This document shows, in pieces, positions 1 through 11,859 of a stretch of DNA of 64,000 bases. Within the stretch, counting starts at the first letter, position 1; every line of letters starts with the position of its first letter. The translations under genes and the position numbers were made by a program. The notes beneath the pieces are model-generated. The model was not told the DNA's origin and made no database searches. It was given only the letters and a program-made list of their open reading frames with translations. The stretch comes from Eriocheir sinensis (lineage: Eukaryota; Arthropoda; Malacostraca; Decapoda; Varunidae): assembly GCF_024679095.1 (NCBI RefSeq), contig NW_026111748.1:90001-154000 (forward strand), given 5' to 3'.

Positions 1-711
1 CTGAAGGAACAGTAGTAGAAGTGATAATGGAAAAAAAATGAAAACGATCAGGAAAATAGTTTTAGTTTAACTGTAGACTTGAGAACATGAGAAAAAAAGC
101 GATTTGGAATGAAAACATGGAAGAAATAAAATTTATGGAACAGGAAGCGGGAAATAAAGGAAGAGAACAAAGAAAGCAAAATGGACAGTGAAAAAAAATA
201 TAAATGAACATACTTCAGAATTTAGTTTTTACATGAACGTTGTACCAAATGAAATAAAAGTAAATATGGTAAATATTGCAAGATCTTTTAATAGTTTTGC
301 TTTTATACAGCTGCCACTGCTTATATTACTACTACTACTACTACTACTGCTACTACTACTACTACTTATGCCAAACTATCATTAAACCATTAACAACATA
401 AGTACCTAACAAACACACCTACCACTTTTCCACCACTTTACATGAACGAGCGTCTCATGTATTTACCTGAAATCTCAACCCTTTGTATAAACTCCAGCAG
501 CTCGGCATATACTACGCCTGCCACATACAAATATTGAAGAGCCGCTTAAGGTTCATTCAACCCACCGCCATGCAAAACCAAGCTGCCTCAAAATCCCTCT
601 CACTTAACCTCTACTCTATCTCCTTCTCCCTCAACCATACTCCTGATTGTAATTAAATTTTTTGGATTATAGTTTTTTTCACTAGCTAACTTATAGTCAA
701 TAGTAACATTA
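1..711. other. AT-rich non-coding stretch with a short (CTA)n array
   Basis: No recognisable gene. The only structured part is an imperfect (ACT/CTA)n array at about 325-367. The 65-codon open frame over it is a poly-leucine translation of that array. The rest is ordinary AT-rich sequence in which I see no motif. Confidence 0.6.
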
Positions 712-712
712 A

Positions 713-760
<48 letters not shown>

Positions 761-839
761 AGAAAGTAAGTAGTAGTAGTAAAGTGGTAGTAGTAGTAGT
801 AGTAAGGCCGTAGTAGCGAACGTGGTGGTGGTGGTGGTA
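712..839. repeat. (GTA)n microsatellite with a (GGT)n end
   Basis: Tandem AGT/GTA units run with short interruptions from 712 to about 805, then a short (GGT)n run follows at 821-838. This is a compound trinucleotide microsatellite. Confidence 0.95.
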
Positions 840-1164
840 CAGTGTTAACTTTCACTTTTATTTGAGATCTTTTTAACATAATCTTAACTTTGTTCCTCTT
901 TTCTTACTTCAATAATCAATTTCTCATTCTTTCATTTTAACGTTCTCCTAATGCTTACTTCCTTTTCTTTACGTCAATAATCAATTTCTCTTTAACCCTT
1001 CTTTCTGAGTCATTTTAACGTTTTCCCTAACTTCCTCATGCTTATAATTTTCCTTTTTCTTTAATTTTCTGTGCAAAACCTTCTTTAATTTCTTCCCAAA
1101 CCCCTTACTTCATTCTCTTTCTTAATTAATTTTCATCCAGAGAGAGAGAGAGAGAGAGAGAGAG
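840..1164. other. T-rich spacer ending in a short (AG)n array
   Basis: Pyrimidine-biased sequence without a gene. It contains a loose internal duplication: 'caataatcaatttctc' occurs near 910 and again near 975. It ends in (AG)13 at 1139-1164, which abuts the LINE fragment that follows. Confidence 0.5.
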
Positions 1165-1169
1165 TATTC

Positions 1170-2011
1170 TCAGGATGAACTCAACAGATTGTATGACTAG
1201 GCGGATAAATGTCAAATGTAGTTCAATGTGGGAAGTGCAGTATTCTGAGTGTAGGTGGAACAACCCCTCACATAACTATTGCTTAAATGACACTCTCATA
1301 AGCAGGTCTGGGTGCAGGGAGAGATTTAGGGGTCTTAATGAGCTCTGATCGCCGTCAGGGCACAATGCATTCAAGCTAGAAATCGGGCAAATAGGATGAC
1401 TGGGACTTTCAAGGAGCGTAAGCAACTGAGCCTCCGAAGTCTTCCCTCAAACTATATTTAGCATTAGTTAGACCTCATCTTGATTATGCAGTTCAGTTCA
1501 GTCACCTTACTATAGAATGGATATCAAAAATGTTAAAATCGTTGCAGAGGAGAATGACTAAAAGATGATTCAAGGGTTACGAAACTTTGCCTTGATAAAA
1601 GACTCAAACAGTTAATTAAACTTGCATTCTCTAGAAAGGCAGAAGGGTGCGTGGGGACATGATCGAGGTTTAGAAATGGATGAAGGGCTTTGGCAGAGGG
1701 GACATTCGCAGGTTCTGTTGGTAAGAAAACCGGGTGGGACACAGTAATGGGTTTAAACTGGATAAATTCAGATTCAACAGGGACATAGGCAAGGGTGGTT
1801 TACTAACAGAGTGGTAGATGAGTGGAACAGGCTGAGCACTCATGTGGTGAGTGCCAATACAATTGTCACATTCAAAAATAGATTAGATAAATTCATGGAC
1901 AGCAAGATTAGGTGGGGTTAGATACACGGGAGCTTAGGTACAAAGAAGCTGCCTCGTACAGGCCTACCTCTTACGAACTCCTACGTTCTTATATGTTCTT
2001 ATGTTCTTATT
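1170..2011 (+). mobile_element. CR1-like LINE, 5'-truncated 3' end (decayed)
   Basis: Plus-strand remnant of the RT C-terminal region and 3' UTR of a non-LTR retrotransposon. Around 1805-1920 one frame reads NRVVDEWNRLSTHVVSA, then a 'TFKNRLDKFMDS' motif, which is the typical end of CR1-type ORF2. The upstream part carries degenerate 'thumb' sequence, with 'gacctcatcttgattatgcagttcagttc' corresponding to RPHLDYAVQF. The 3' tail is a run of 'tatgttcttatgttctta' at 1988-2011. The same family lies inverted at 17368-18290 and 32191-32672. Stops and frameshifts are frequent, so it is inactive. Confidence 0.85.
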
Positions 2012-2049
2012 CGAGTTAGATTTATTGGAAATTAGACAAACAAATAGAA

Positions 2050-2455
2050 GCAAGAAGATAAATGAAGCAGATGATGATGATGATGATGGAGGAGGGGAGG
2101 GATAGGGAAGAGGGAAAGGAAAAGACGGAGAGGAGAGAAGCAAAGTAGGAGGAGGGAGAAAGGAGTGGAAGAAGAGAAGAAAGCGAGGAAGGAAGAGGAG
2201 GAATAGGAGACAGAAAAAGGAATGACGGAGGAGGAAAAGGAGGAAGGGACAGAAGAGAGGAGAGGGGAAAGTGGAAGAGAAGAAATGAAGGAAGGGAAAA
2301 GGAGGAGGAAAAAACGGAGGAAAGAAGGAAAGGAATATAAAGGGAAAGAAATGAAGGTTGAAAGGCGGACAAGAGGAGGAAACAATGAGGACAGTGAGGA
2401 AGAAAATGGAGGAATGGGAGGAAAGAGGAGGTAGAAAAGAGGGAGGGAAGAGGAG
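2050..2455. repeat. Polypurine (GGA/GAA-rich) tract
   Basis: About 400 bp are almost purely A and G on the plus strand. A short GAT run precedes it at 2068-2087. Overlapping open frames on both strands give only E/K/R-rich or S/L/P/F-rich low-complexity peptides, so they are not treated as genes. Confidence 0.8.
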
Positions 2456-3485
2456 GATAGTGTAATGTGTATATTATAACATACATGTGAGTGTGTGAAT
2501 GTATGTCGTATCGCCATATTGTAGCACCAGGACGTTACACACAGACACTACAGTGTGTAGGAGGTGCTCCTTGCCGTGGGAACAGTGTTGATTCAGCAAA
2601 CATGGTGCCACTGGCCGCTCCTGTCCCAGGAGACGCCGGGCAGAATATAGCAGGCGGCGATCGAGAGTGAGGACTGCTCTGTGTGCGTGACTCCTCCACA
2701 CTGTTGTAAGACTGTGAATATAGTTAAAACCCACAACTGTTTTAATTACATGAGAGAGAGAGTAAATTAAGAGAACTCAAAAGTGAACTAACAGCTACCG
2801 CTCGGCCAACTAAAGGCTATCGTGTTGCCTCACGTACTTCTATCAGCTGGAGAAAGCAGGCAACAGTACACCGGACCTGACGTGAGATAACAGTTCACTT
2901 TAAATATTAAAGTAACAAACTTAACATAAAAACAGCTAACAAAAAGGCAAACAATGGGGAATGGGGGGGGGCAGAAATAGATGTATGATACATTTAACTT
3001 GATAACGTCAGCAGACCCTTTTCAGGGCTTTCACGAGTCGTGGCTGTGGTACGATGGACCTAAAAAGGACTTGACATAAATCACCTAATTCGAGCTAATT
3101 GTAGGTGGTGGTGGCATAGCACAACCCACCATGAATGCCCTAGGTCATTGTGGTGAGTGAGTGATTTTGAGGTGTTTTTGTCATAGGTGGTGCTGTAAGG
3201 TCATGGCATACTGAATTAGCTTTCCATACAGTAATCACTTGTCAAATTCTCTATAGTAGACAACAAGAGACTCTCGGCTCGATGCCACGCGTCACGAGAC
3301 TGCTTATTTTGTAACAAACACCACCCAAAAAGAATGCAGTTTGAGTAAAAGTAAATATTTTTAACGGCTTTATGGTTATGAAATGAGTACTCTGATGTAC
3401 GTTCCATGCTCTTTTTAGTCTCAAAATGCAGTGTAATTTGTCGTTTCTCACTTCTCAGCTTTCCCATAGTCAAGCCACGGGTTAA
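2456..3485. other. Mixed-composition sequence, no gene recognised
   Basis: About 1 kb of balanced composition. Short open frames at 2474-2734 and 3216-3473 (minus) show no family motif that I recognise. A stretch from 2518 to 2750 begins TGTAGCACC and ends in a poly-A-signal-like AT-rich part. It could be a degraded LTR or another interspersed repeat, but no second copy is visible in the window. Oligo-G of 8 occurs near 2960. Confidence 0.4.
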
Positions 3486-3489
3486 TGGG

Positions 3490-3528
3490 CAGGCTGTCTC
3501 CTTTGTTGTAAAAAAAAAAAAAAAAAAA
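3490..3528 (+). mobile_element. Poly(A) tail stub of a Jockey-like LINE
   Basis: 'gctgtctcctttgttgtaaaaaa' matches the 3' tail of the LINE end at 34085-34592, where 'gctgtctcctttgctgt' is followed by poly(A). Only the last ~20 bp plus 19 A residues are present, so this is either a very short 5'-truncated insertion or a relic. Confidence 0.6.
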
Positions 3529-3647
3529 GTAAAAATGATTTAAATTATGAGATAAAAAGAGGAAAATCGTTGGGCGACAAGGAGGAAGAATTGGGGAAAA
3601 TGATGACTGAGAAAAATTACGTGTTGCCTCGGAGGGAATGAATTAAT

Positions 3648-4135
3648 GAATGAATGAAGGAAGGAAGGAGGGAGGGAGGGAGTGAGGGAGGGAGGGAAGG
3701 AAGGAAGGAAGGAAGGAGGGAAGGAATAAAGGCAGGAAGGAAGAAAAGAAGGGAGGGAGGGAGGGAGGAAGAAAGGGAGGCAGGGAGGGAGGAAGAAAGG
3801 GAAGGAGGGATGGAAGGAAGGAAGGAAAATGAAAATAAAGGCAGGGAAGACTGAAGCGAATGAAGGAAAGAAAGAAGTATTAAACAAATAATGAGAGGAA
3901 GGAATGGTGAAACGACAAGGAGAAAAGAATAAAGGAAGGAAAGGAAGGAAGGAAGGAAGGATGGAAGGGAAAAAGGGAAGTTGGGAGGAAAGGAAGATGG
4001 AGGTTAGAAGTAATGAAAAGAACAGTATGACAGGAGGAAGGAGAAATAATGGAGAAAGGAAAAAAAAGATTAAAGGAAGCAAGGAAGAAAAGATAGAGGA
4101 AGAAAAGGACTGCAGGAGGAAAAAAACATTCTTTC
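3648..4135. repeat. (GGAA)n/(GGGA)n polypurine tract
   Basis: Tetranucleotide GAAG and GGGA units with drift run for nearly 500 bp. Translations are (KEGR)n-like on one strand and (FLPS)n-like on the other. The opposite-strand frame at 3540-4082 is a translation of the repeat and is not called a gene. Confidence 0.85.
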
Positions 4136-4510
4136 CTCCCTGACTTTAACCAGACAGGTCAGGAAGGAGAGAGGAAGTAGTCAAGAAAGAGAATACAGAG
4201 ATAAATTTAGAGCAGTAAGAAATCTTCATTCTGGAAAACAACCAAAATGTGAAAAAATGACAGAGGAGCAGGAGGAGGAGGAGGAGGAAAAAGGAGGAGG
4301 AAAAGATTATGCAGAATAATCGCCGAAAGATCGGATGGGAGACATAAATTAAGAGGAAAAGAAGAGGAAGAAAAGATTATGAAGAAAAAGAGACATAGAA
4401 CGGATGAGAAGACAGAAGAAAAAAAGAACAAAACTAATTTCATGATAAATGAAGGAAGAGAGAGAGACACACACACACACACACACGTGCCTGGCCTGTG
4501 TCTTGAGTCT

Positions 4511-4890
4511 TAATTTTTATTTATTTATTTATTTATTTATTTTTTACAACTAAGGAAGCAGCTCTAGGGCACACAAAAAAAGAAAACAATAATAAAAATA
4601 GCCCGCTACTCGTTGCTCCTAAAAAAAAAAAAAAAAAAGAGGTGGCCGACAGCAAGGTCAAATACGAGAGGAGAGATGTCCTGATCCCCTCCTCTTGAAA
4701 GAGTTCAAGTCGTAGGCAGGAGGAAGTACAGATGAAAGAAGATTATTCCAGAGTTTACCAGCGTGAGGGATGAAAGAGTGAAGATGCTGGTTAAATCTTA
4801 CATAAGTGGTTTGGACAGTATAGGGATGAGCATGGTAGAAAGTCGTGTGCAGCAGGGCCGCAGGAGGGGAGGCATGCAGTTAGCAGTGTA
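4511..4890 (-). mobile_element. Jockey-like LINE 3' end with (TAAA)n tail, minus strand
   Basis: The reverse complement corresponds to the element at 34085-34592. It contains the region for 'HAGKLWNNLP' (4735-4775, where 'ttattccagagtttaccagcgtgagg' is visible), then the 3' UTR with 'agcccgctactcgttgctcc' and an internal A-run, then a (TAAA)n tail at 4511-4545. It is truncated at about 4890, where the match to the plus-strand copy at 34085-34592 stops. Non-functional. Confidence 0.85.
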
Positions 4891-5575
4891 ATCTTAGTGC
4901 TAATGAAGCTTTGTATTCAAAATTATCAGTGTGGTCAGTGTTGTTGTTTTCATTAATCATTTTCTTTGTGGGCACTGTGGTTCAATAAAGGGACTCGTGT
5001 GTTAAATATTCAACCTCCGCAGCTGCCTTTGATACTACGACTTAAAAACAGATCAGGGTAACGCTGTTGGTCAGGTCTCTTCATTTTTTTTCTATAGGTT
5101 ATTCTTCAGTTTGTATTTCAGTATTTTAGAATGTTTTTAATTCAGTGCTGTCTTTCAATTTCTTGTCTTGATCCTATTTCTATTTCTATTTTTTTCTTAA
5201 TGGTCTTTTTTCCGCCTAATTTATGTTTTCATTTATTTTTATTCGTTTCTGTCAGTTATAGTTTCGTTTTTTTTCTTTTATTTCTTCCGATTATTGTTTT
5301 CAGTTGTTTTTACTCAGTATATCCTTTGTTACTTTTTACTATTTTTCTTTTTTTGAGTTGCACTCGTGTCCTCCCCCTCCCCCCTCCTCCCCCACACACT
5401 CGCTGACACAATGCCAACACAGTCACGTGTAAAGTATAAATTCTACAACTTTGTCCAAATGTGAGTTACACCAGCTCAATTAATATTTTCTGTGGTACAA
5501 ACATTAGGTATTCAACATCCTCCAGCCTATTACCTCCACACCTTTCCTATTCTGCCCTATATGAGAAGCGAAGGG
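4891..5575. other. T-rich non-coding stretch
   Basis: T-rich sequence with short open frames (for example 5131-5406 plus) giving hydrophobic F/L/S peptides. These reflect base composition. No domain or splice pattern is recognised. Confidence 0.4.
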
Positions 5576-5577
5576 TT

Positions 5578-5631
5578 GGGAAGGTAGGGAAGGGAAGGGA
5601 AGGAAGGCGAAGGGAAGGGAAGGGAAGGGAA
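5578..5631. repeat. (GGGAA)n pentanucleotide array
   Basis: Tandem 'gggaa' units with one interruption abut the LINE fragment that follows. A second short block of the same unit lies at 5932-5975 on its other side. Confidence 0.85.
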
Positions 5632-5936
5632 GGAACACACAAGAACACAAAGAAAGAACAAACAACAGACCTGCTGGTCCTTACAGGCTGTTTGTGAAAG
5701 CTACACTAACTATCTAATCAAGGTGGAAGATGAAGGACAGCAAAGGCGATGACTCCTCACCTCCATCCCTCCAGCCAAAGCAGGCAGGAAAGGAAAAAAA
5801 AAACATGCAGCGTGGAAAAACTGCATGGAAATTATGTAGGAAAGAGGAAGAACAACCATTACAGCTACCACTAACCGGGCGATAAAAACGGACAAGGACA
5901 CCAGTATTCGAAAGAACTTAACGTTATTACGGAAAG
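5632..5936 (-). mobile_element. CR1-like LINE 3' UTR fragment (family shared with segments A and B)
   Basis: This matches the 3'-terminal ~300 bp of the LINE fragments at 39720-40475 and 48968-49735. Shared blocks include 'gacctgctggtcctta', 'ctacactaactatctaatca' and 'cgaaagaacttaa'. By comparison with those copies it lies in the minus orientation and lacks the RT-coding part. It sits between two (GGGAA)n blocks. Confidence 0.8.
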
Positions 5937-6089
5937 GAAGGGAAGATAAGGGAAGGGAAGGGAAGGGAAGACAAAGGAAAGGAGTGGAAAAAAAACCTAC
6001 GATAAAATTTTTAGAACGAGAGATAAATAAAGAGTAAAGTCAAGGAAAGTTAAAAATTACATGAAACAATATGCTTAAATACCTTTGCA

Positions 6090-6350
6090 GAAGTCAACAG
6101 AAGTCTGGGTAAGGTAAGGCAGGTGAGGTAAGATAAGGTAAGGTGAGGTGAAGGTAAGGTAAGGTAAGGTAAGGTAAGATAAAGGCAAGGTAAGGTAAAG
6201 TAAGGTGAGGAAATAAGAAAAAAGTACAGGCTGGCAAGTGCAGGCAGGGAAAAGGAAATAAAAAGAAAGATAAGACAGGAAGGTAAAGTGAGGTTAGAGT
6301 AAGGAAAGGTAAGACAAGGTAAAGTAAGCAAATGTAAGGAAAGGTCAGGA
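6090..6350. repeat. Degenerate (AGGTA)n array
   Basis: Pentanucleotide 'ggtaa' units with many G/A substitutions run at 6108-6215 and again at 6290-6350. The predicted peptides (LTLPYLTLP-like on the minus strand) are translations of the repeat. Confidence 0.85.
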
Positions 6351-6509
6351 AGGTGCAGACAAGCAGGGGAAAGAAAAACAGGACAAGATCAAGACCAAGC
6401 CATGTTCACAATAACGCCAATCACCCATGAAGTGACGTCCTTCAGGCGCTGCCTGGCCCAGAACTCCACTTGTCCTGTTGGCGGAGCGATGGGGGGAAAG
6501 AGAGAGACA

Positions 6510-6635
6510 GTTATGAGGGACGTGTGCGTAGACTATCATTGTAGATGAACAGATAGAGAGAGAGATAAATAGATATAGATAGATAGGTAGACAGAGACAT
6601 GTAGATGAACAAATAGACAAATATAGATAGATAAA
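6510..6635. repeat. GATA/AGAT-rich tract with a duplicated 'gtagatgaaca' motif
   Basis: 'gtagatgaaca' occurs at 6541 and again at 6601, each followed by imperfect (GATA)n, so this is a local duplication of about 60 bp. No gene. Confidence 0.6.
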
Positions 6636-6965
6636 GCTAGATTGTGTTATTGCCTGCTGAGGTTGTGGGGCGAGGAAAAGACGGAGAAAAAGGAAAAACA
6701 GGAGGAAAAGAAAAGATTTTGGGTGAAAAAATGATAGATAGATAGATATACAAATAAATAAATAGATAGTCTTATTGTGTTTCCTGGGTTATGGGGGCGA
6801 CGAAAAGACTGGGAAAAGGAGGGAAGGACAAAGAAAGGGAAAAGAAAGGATTTAGGAAGAGGAAATGATAGATTAGTAGACAGATTGATAGGGTTATATT
6901 GTGTCTTTGTTGGGTTATCAGGGCTGTAAAGAGACCGCGGCTGCTGGGTGAGGACAAAAGGGGAG
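6636..6965. repeat. Three degenerate ~125-bp tandem units
   Basis: Units start near 6638, 6769 and 6890. Each begins with a 'tattgtgtt' block, continues to a 'gggttat.ggggc' block and then a 'gaaaagac..g' purine block. Two units end in a GATA-like run. The alignment was made by eye and the units are clearly diverged. Confidence 0.6.
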
Positions 6966-6970
6966 GAAGA

Positions 6971-7002
<32 letters not shown>

Positions 7003-7977
7003 CTGAGAGAAATTCAGGAATAGGAGAGAAATGAAAGAGCAACATTGGACAGAGACAAAGAGACAGAAAACACAGAAGCTGGCAGGAAGGAGACGGAGAG
7101 GAGAGACATGGACCGGGAAGGCCAGGGAAAAGAACACCGCATAGAAAACACACAGTAAAAAATAAAGAAATGATAATATTAAAAACTAAGAGATTGTAAA
7201 GTCGCAGACACCAGTGAAGACACAGATTTCAGTGACTTTCGTTCACAGGCACTACAGAGTTTTCCGTTTAATTTGATTCAAAAGCAATGCATTTTGTAAA
7301 AGGAAGAAAACGACACCAGAGAAAACTGAGAAATACTGGAAGAGAAAGAGAAAGAGGCGAGATTACAGTAAATAATACAGGAAGGAGCGAAACACCCGAG
7401 AAGATGAAATGAAAGAGAAAATAAGAAGAAAGGCGAGAAGATAAAAGAAATACCTGAAAAGAGGTTATTGGAAGAAGAAAAGGAGACACGAATATATTTA
7501 CAAAAAAAACGTAATAAAGGACTTAAAGAGAAATTGGATAAGAAAATCAAACGAGAGGAAAAGAGCGTAAACAAATAGAAAACGGGAAGAAAAAAAACAA
7601 TAACATAAGTAATACAGGAAAGGGAAAAATAGTCAACATAATACGAGAAAACAGACAACCGGAGAGCAGAGAAGGAAAGAAAGAGAAAGAGAAAAGGAGA
7701 GTGATGGGAGAATTTCTCTAAATGGGGAACAGTGTGGGAAGGGAGGAAGGAAGGCAAGGACGATATTATTCGCCTGGGGAGAAATGGGAGGAGGAGGAGG
7801 AGAAAAAATGAGTTACCGACCGTCAAGAGAGAGAGAGGGAGAGGCAAGGTAAGAAGGAGGTCTTGTTTCTTCCCAAGAGCTTAAAGTTGGCGTGGTGGGT
7901 CCGAAGAGGCTAGTAGAAGGAGGAGGAGGAAGAGGAGGAGGAGGTAGTAATAGAAGTTTTGGATTTAGTGATGATGG
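6966..7977. other. Purine-rich tract without a gene
   Basis: Strongly A/G-biased sequence with a short (GA)n at 6975-7003. The long minus-strand frames (7278-7847, 6647-7153) are S/F/L/P-rich readings of the purine bias. No conserved motif is seen. Confidence 0.5.
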
Positions 7978-8068
7978 TGAAGTGGTGATGATAATGGTGG
8001 TGGCGATGGAAATAATAGTGATGGTGATGATGATGATGATGATGGTGATGATGTGATGATGATGATGA
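7978..8068. repeat. (GAT/GGT)n imperfect trinucleotide array
   Basis: Imperfect 'gatgatggtgatgatgatg' units. The minus-strand poly-His/Ile translations are artefacts of this array. Confidence 0.85.
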
Positions 8069-8664
<596 letters not shown>

Positions 8665-8763
8665 AAAGTATTTTGTGATTTTATTTTTTTGGTTTAAAGG
8701 AATTGATATTCATCAGGAAAAATATATATAATGAGTTGCCTCTTTTTATTTTCAACTATGTCC

Positions 8764-8766
<3 letters not shown>

Positions 8767-8834
<68 letters not shown>
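8767..8834. repeat. (AT)n microsatellite, ~68 bp
   Basis: Uninterrupted (AT)34. The repeated YI frames over it are artefacts. Confidence 0.98.
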
Positions 8835-8836
<2 letters not shown>

Positions 8837-8993
8837 CAAACACATACACAGACACAGGCTACTCTCCACCTCAACCTTCCCACCAGACAACGACAAAATA
8901 AATGGACAGATATAGTCCTTAAGAAAATTACTAATGACATACTTTTTTTCTCATTTTCAGGTAAAAGAACATCGATTAGTGATAACAAGACAG

Positions 8994-9009
8994 TATTATT
9001 ATTATTATG

Positions 9010-9046
<37 letters not shown>

Positions 9047-9113
9047 TTATTAATGACAATAATATTATTAATATTATTATTAATATTATTAACTATTATT
9101 AATAATGTAAAAG

Positions 9114-9144
<31 letters not shown>

Positions 9145-9184
9145 TGTGTGTGTGTGTGTACTGTGTGTGTGTGTGTGTGTGGTA

Positions 9185-9217
<33 letters not shown>

Positions 9218-9240
9218 ATTAGTAGGACTAGTAGTAGAAG
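8994..9240. repeat. Compound (ATT)n-(GT)n-(GTA)n array
   Basis: In order: imperfect (ATT)n at 8994-9140, (GT)n interrupted by 'actg' at 9141-9181, and (GTA)n at 9182-9238. The long opposing frames here are homopolymeric translations. Confidence 0.95.
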
Positions 9241-9596
9241 TACAAACAAATACAGTTCTTTATTTCATCAACTGCAGATATTCGCAAGCTTTTCCCTTCT
9301 TGCTAATCTCCCTCTTCTTCCTCTTTCATAGGCCGAGGTGCAATTTTATCTGTTAAGCATCGTTTCATGAAGAAACTTTCCCGTTGATAACCTCTCCACT
9401 TTGTGTTTGCCGAGTGTCTTTAGGAGTTGCCGTAAAGTTATTAATATATTTTTAATTAGCTTTTCTCTTTTTTTCTTTATTTTCTCATGACTTGCATTAT
9501 TCAGACTTCGTCTTTTTCCTCTTCTTTTCAATCTTAGAAAACTTTGTAATTAAATTTGTGAGAATGAGAGAGAGAGAGAGAGATTTACATAGAAAA
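9241..9596. other. Short non-repetitive spacer ending in (GA)n
   Basis: About 320 bp of plain sequence, then (GA)n at 9563-9582 at the 3' edge of the LINE. A polypyrimidine-AG (cctctttcatag at 9320-9331) resembles a splice acceptor but leads to no open exon. Confidence 0.4.
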
Positions 9597-9989
9597 TCAG
9601 ACCACAGACCCCATGGTCCAGACTTGGTGGTCTGTCCTTAACCTAAGTGATTTTACATTAATCAGAAGACTCCAAAACGTTGCATTTCTACTCTAGTTGA
9701 TATTAAGTTGGAAGGAAGTGACGGTCGACTTATTTTGAAGGAGTCAATCGTGTTACACTGGACCACTGACGGTGGAAGCTTATTCCATTCTCGCTTTACA
9801 ACGTTGGTCAAGAAAAATTTGGTGCAGTCTGAATTACTTGTCTACATCTGGGTTTTACGCCATTGTTCCTCGTGCGCAAGTGTCATCGATCATAAACAAT
9901 GTTGATCTGTCTACATTCGTGAAACCATTAAGTATTTTAAAACATTCGATCAGTTTTCCTCGGAGGCGACGTTTCTCAAGAAGAACATG

Positions 9990-11145
9990 TTAAGGGTAGA
10001 AAGCCTTTCTTCGTAGGATTTGTTGCGCAAGGAAGGATCATTTTCGTTGCCGACGCTGAACACCTTCTAATTTAGCAATATCCTTTTGCATGGTGGGAGA
10101 CCAAAACTGTACCGCATATTCCAAGTGGGGTCTGACTAAACTGTTGTAGAGCAGAGGTATTACATCTTTATTCTTGAATACAAAGTTTCTTTTAATGAAG
10201 CCCAACATTCTAATTCGCTTTATTTGCTGCATCGATACATTGCTGTGAGAATTTGAGTTTGACGCGATTTTGACCCCCAAGTCTTTGACGCATTGAACGC
10301 TTTTGAGTTTAACGCCGCGCATTTCGTATTCGAACTTCTTATTCCTCGTTCAACTTGAAGGACCTGGCACTTGTCTACGTTGGGCATCTCCATCTATCCG
10401 ACCAAGCTGAAATTTTGTGCAAATCCTCTTGGAGGCTTTGCTGTCTTCGTCAGTGAGAACCGAGTTGCCAATCTTTGTGTCGTCTGCAAATTTACTAATG
10501 CAGTTATTGAGTCAACATCCACGTCGTTGATGTAAATAATGAAGAGCACTGGGCCAGGACCGAGCCTGAGGACGCCACAGTGACAGGCGCCCACTCTGAG
10601 TTAAATCCGTCAATCACTACTCTTTGTTGTCTGTTGCTCAACCAATTCGCGATCCATTGGTTTACTTGACCGTCAATACCTATTTGCTTTAATTTGTAAA
10701 GTAATTTATGATGCGGGACTTTATCAAACGCTTTCTGGAAATCAAGATAGACTACGTCCAGTGATTTGGTTACGTCATAAACAGTGAAGAGTCGTTATAA
10801 AGGTTAATAGGTTTGATAGGCAGGATCTTTTGTTTCCGGAAGCCATGTTGTGAGTCCCCAATCAATGAGTGGCTTTCAAGGTAATTCACAATTTGTCTCT
10901 AATTATGCCTCAAGTAGCTTACCTACAACCGAAGTTAGACTAATGGGCCTGTAATTACCTGGTACTTTTTGTCTCCTTTCTTGAAAATCGGTGTCACGTT
11001 AGCCTTTTTCCAATCTGAAGGGACGATGCCTTGTCACCAAGGACATATTGAATACGGTTGTGAGGGAGGAGAGTATTTCGCTCTTTGTTTCTTTCAGCAG
11101 AGTTGGATATACTTTGTCAGGTCCAGGACTTTTATTTGTTTTAAG
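9990..11145 (-). pseudogene. LINE ORF2 reverse transcriptase remnant
   Basis: The RT blocks appear in order on the minus strand: NKSPGPDKV (11140-11112), NYRPISLTSV (about 10950, split by a frameshift), HGFRK (about 10850), YLDFQKAFDKVPHHK (10750-10705), GSVLGPVLFIIYINDV (10565-10520), KFADDTKIGN with the catalytic FADD (10493-10465), VKDLGVKI (10290-10265), then the thumb segment YNSLVRPHLEYAVQFWSP (10160-10105) and LEGVQRR. The catalytic Asp codons survive, but frameshifts near 10560, 10480 and 10340 inactivate it. Confidence 0.9.
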
Positions 11146-11460
11146 TGAATGGAAACTTTAAGGACTTCATCGGTTGTTATTTCAAATTAGGCAATGCATG
11201 CTCGAGATTTACAATAGTACTGGTGTTGGTGGTAGCGAGAGGAAGACTGTTAGTATTAAACACCGAGGAAAATAATTGTTTAAGAGGTTTGCAAAATGTA
11301 TTTGGCTGTCAATCACTAGTACACCATCGCTGTTTGTTAAGGTCCAATACCACTTTTGATCGCCTTTCTGTTGTTTGTAACTGAAGAAAGATTTCAGATT
11401 ATTTTACAGTTGGCTGCAATATTTTCTTCGTATCTACGCTTTGCCTGACCTACTAGTCTT

Positions 11461-11781
11461 TTACTCGTCGCCTGGCATCATTATAAAGTCTAATGTTTTT
11501 TCAGGCGTGCTTTGTTCTTTCTTTAACCTGTAAAACAATTTTCTCTCATTGACTGATTGTTTAATTTCGCTATTAAACCACGGTGGGCTTTTATTAGTGT
11601 TAATTCGCTTCCCGCACAAGGGACGAATGTGTTCTGCTGAGTGAGTAAAGTGATTTTTAAGGCTTAGCCAGGCTTCCTCTACGTTGCCGTCATCTGATAG
11701 TTGTATTTCTGTTAGTTTTTGTCGGATTTCTACGAAGTTAGCTCTTTTGAAATTGGGCACCTTTACTTTATTTTCAGTCAC
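11461..11781 (-). pseudogene. LINE ORF2 linker region
   Basis: An open stretch of 106 codons lies between the endonuclease and RT blocks. It contains 'NKSPPWFNSEIKQSV' followed by a basic helix with 'RKLFYRLKKEQS'. A 'PWF(N/T)xE(I/L)' motif followed by a K/R-rich helix is the usual linker of CR1-type ORF2. The frame is open here but broken on both sides. Confidence 0.8.
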
Positions 11782-11859
11782 TGATGATAGAGCTTTAATG
11801 TCGACGGCACTAATTTATGATCCGCAAGAACCGAAGTGTTCTCCTACGTGACACTACTG

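Noticed and set aside
2518..2750. Possible solo LTR (TGTAGCACC... with an AT-rich end)
   Set aside because: No matching second LTR, primer-binding site or target-site duplication could be found in the window.
6090..6350. Arthropod telomere-like (TTAGG)n
   Set aside because: The unit is TAAGG/GGTAA, a different pentamer with much drift, and the block is internal and short.
9300..9345. Polypyrimidine-AG splice acceptor followed by an exon
   Set aside because: The downstream frames stop within about 12 codons and no donor or coding signal follows.
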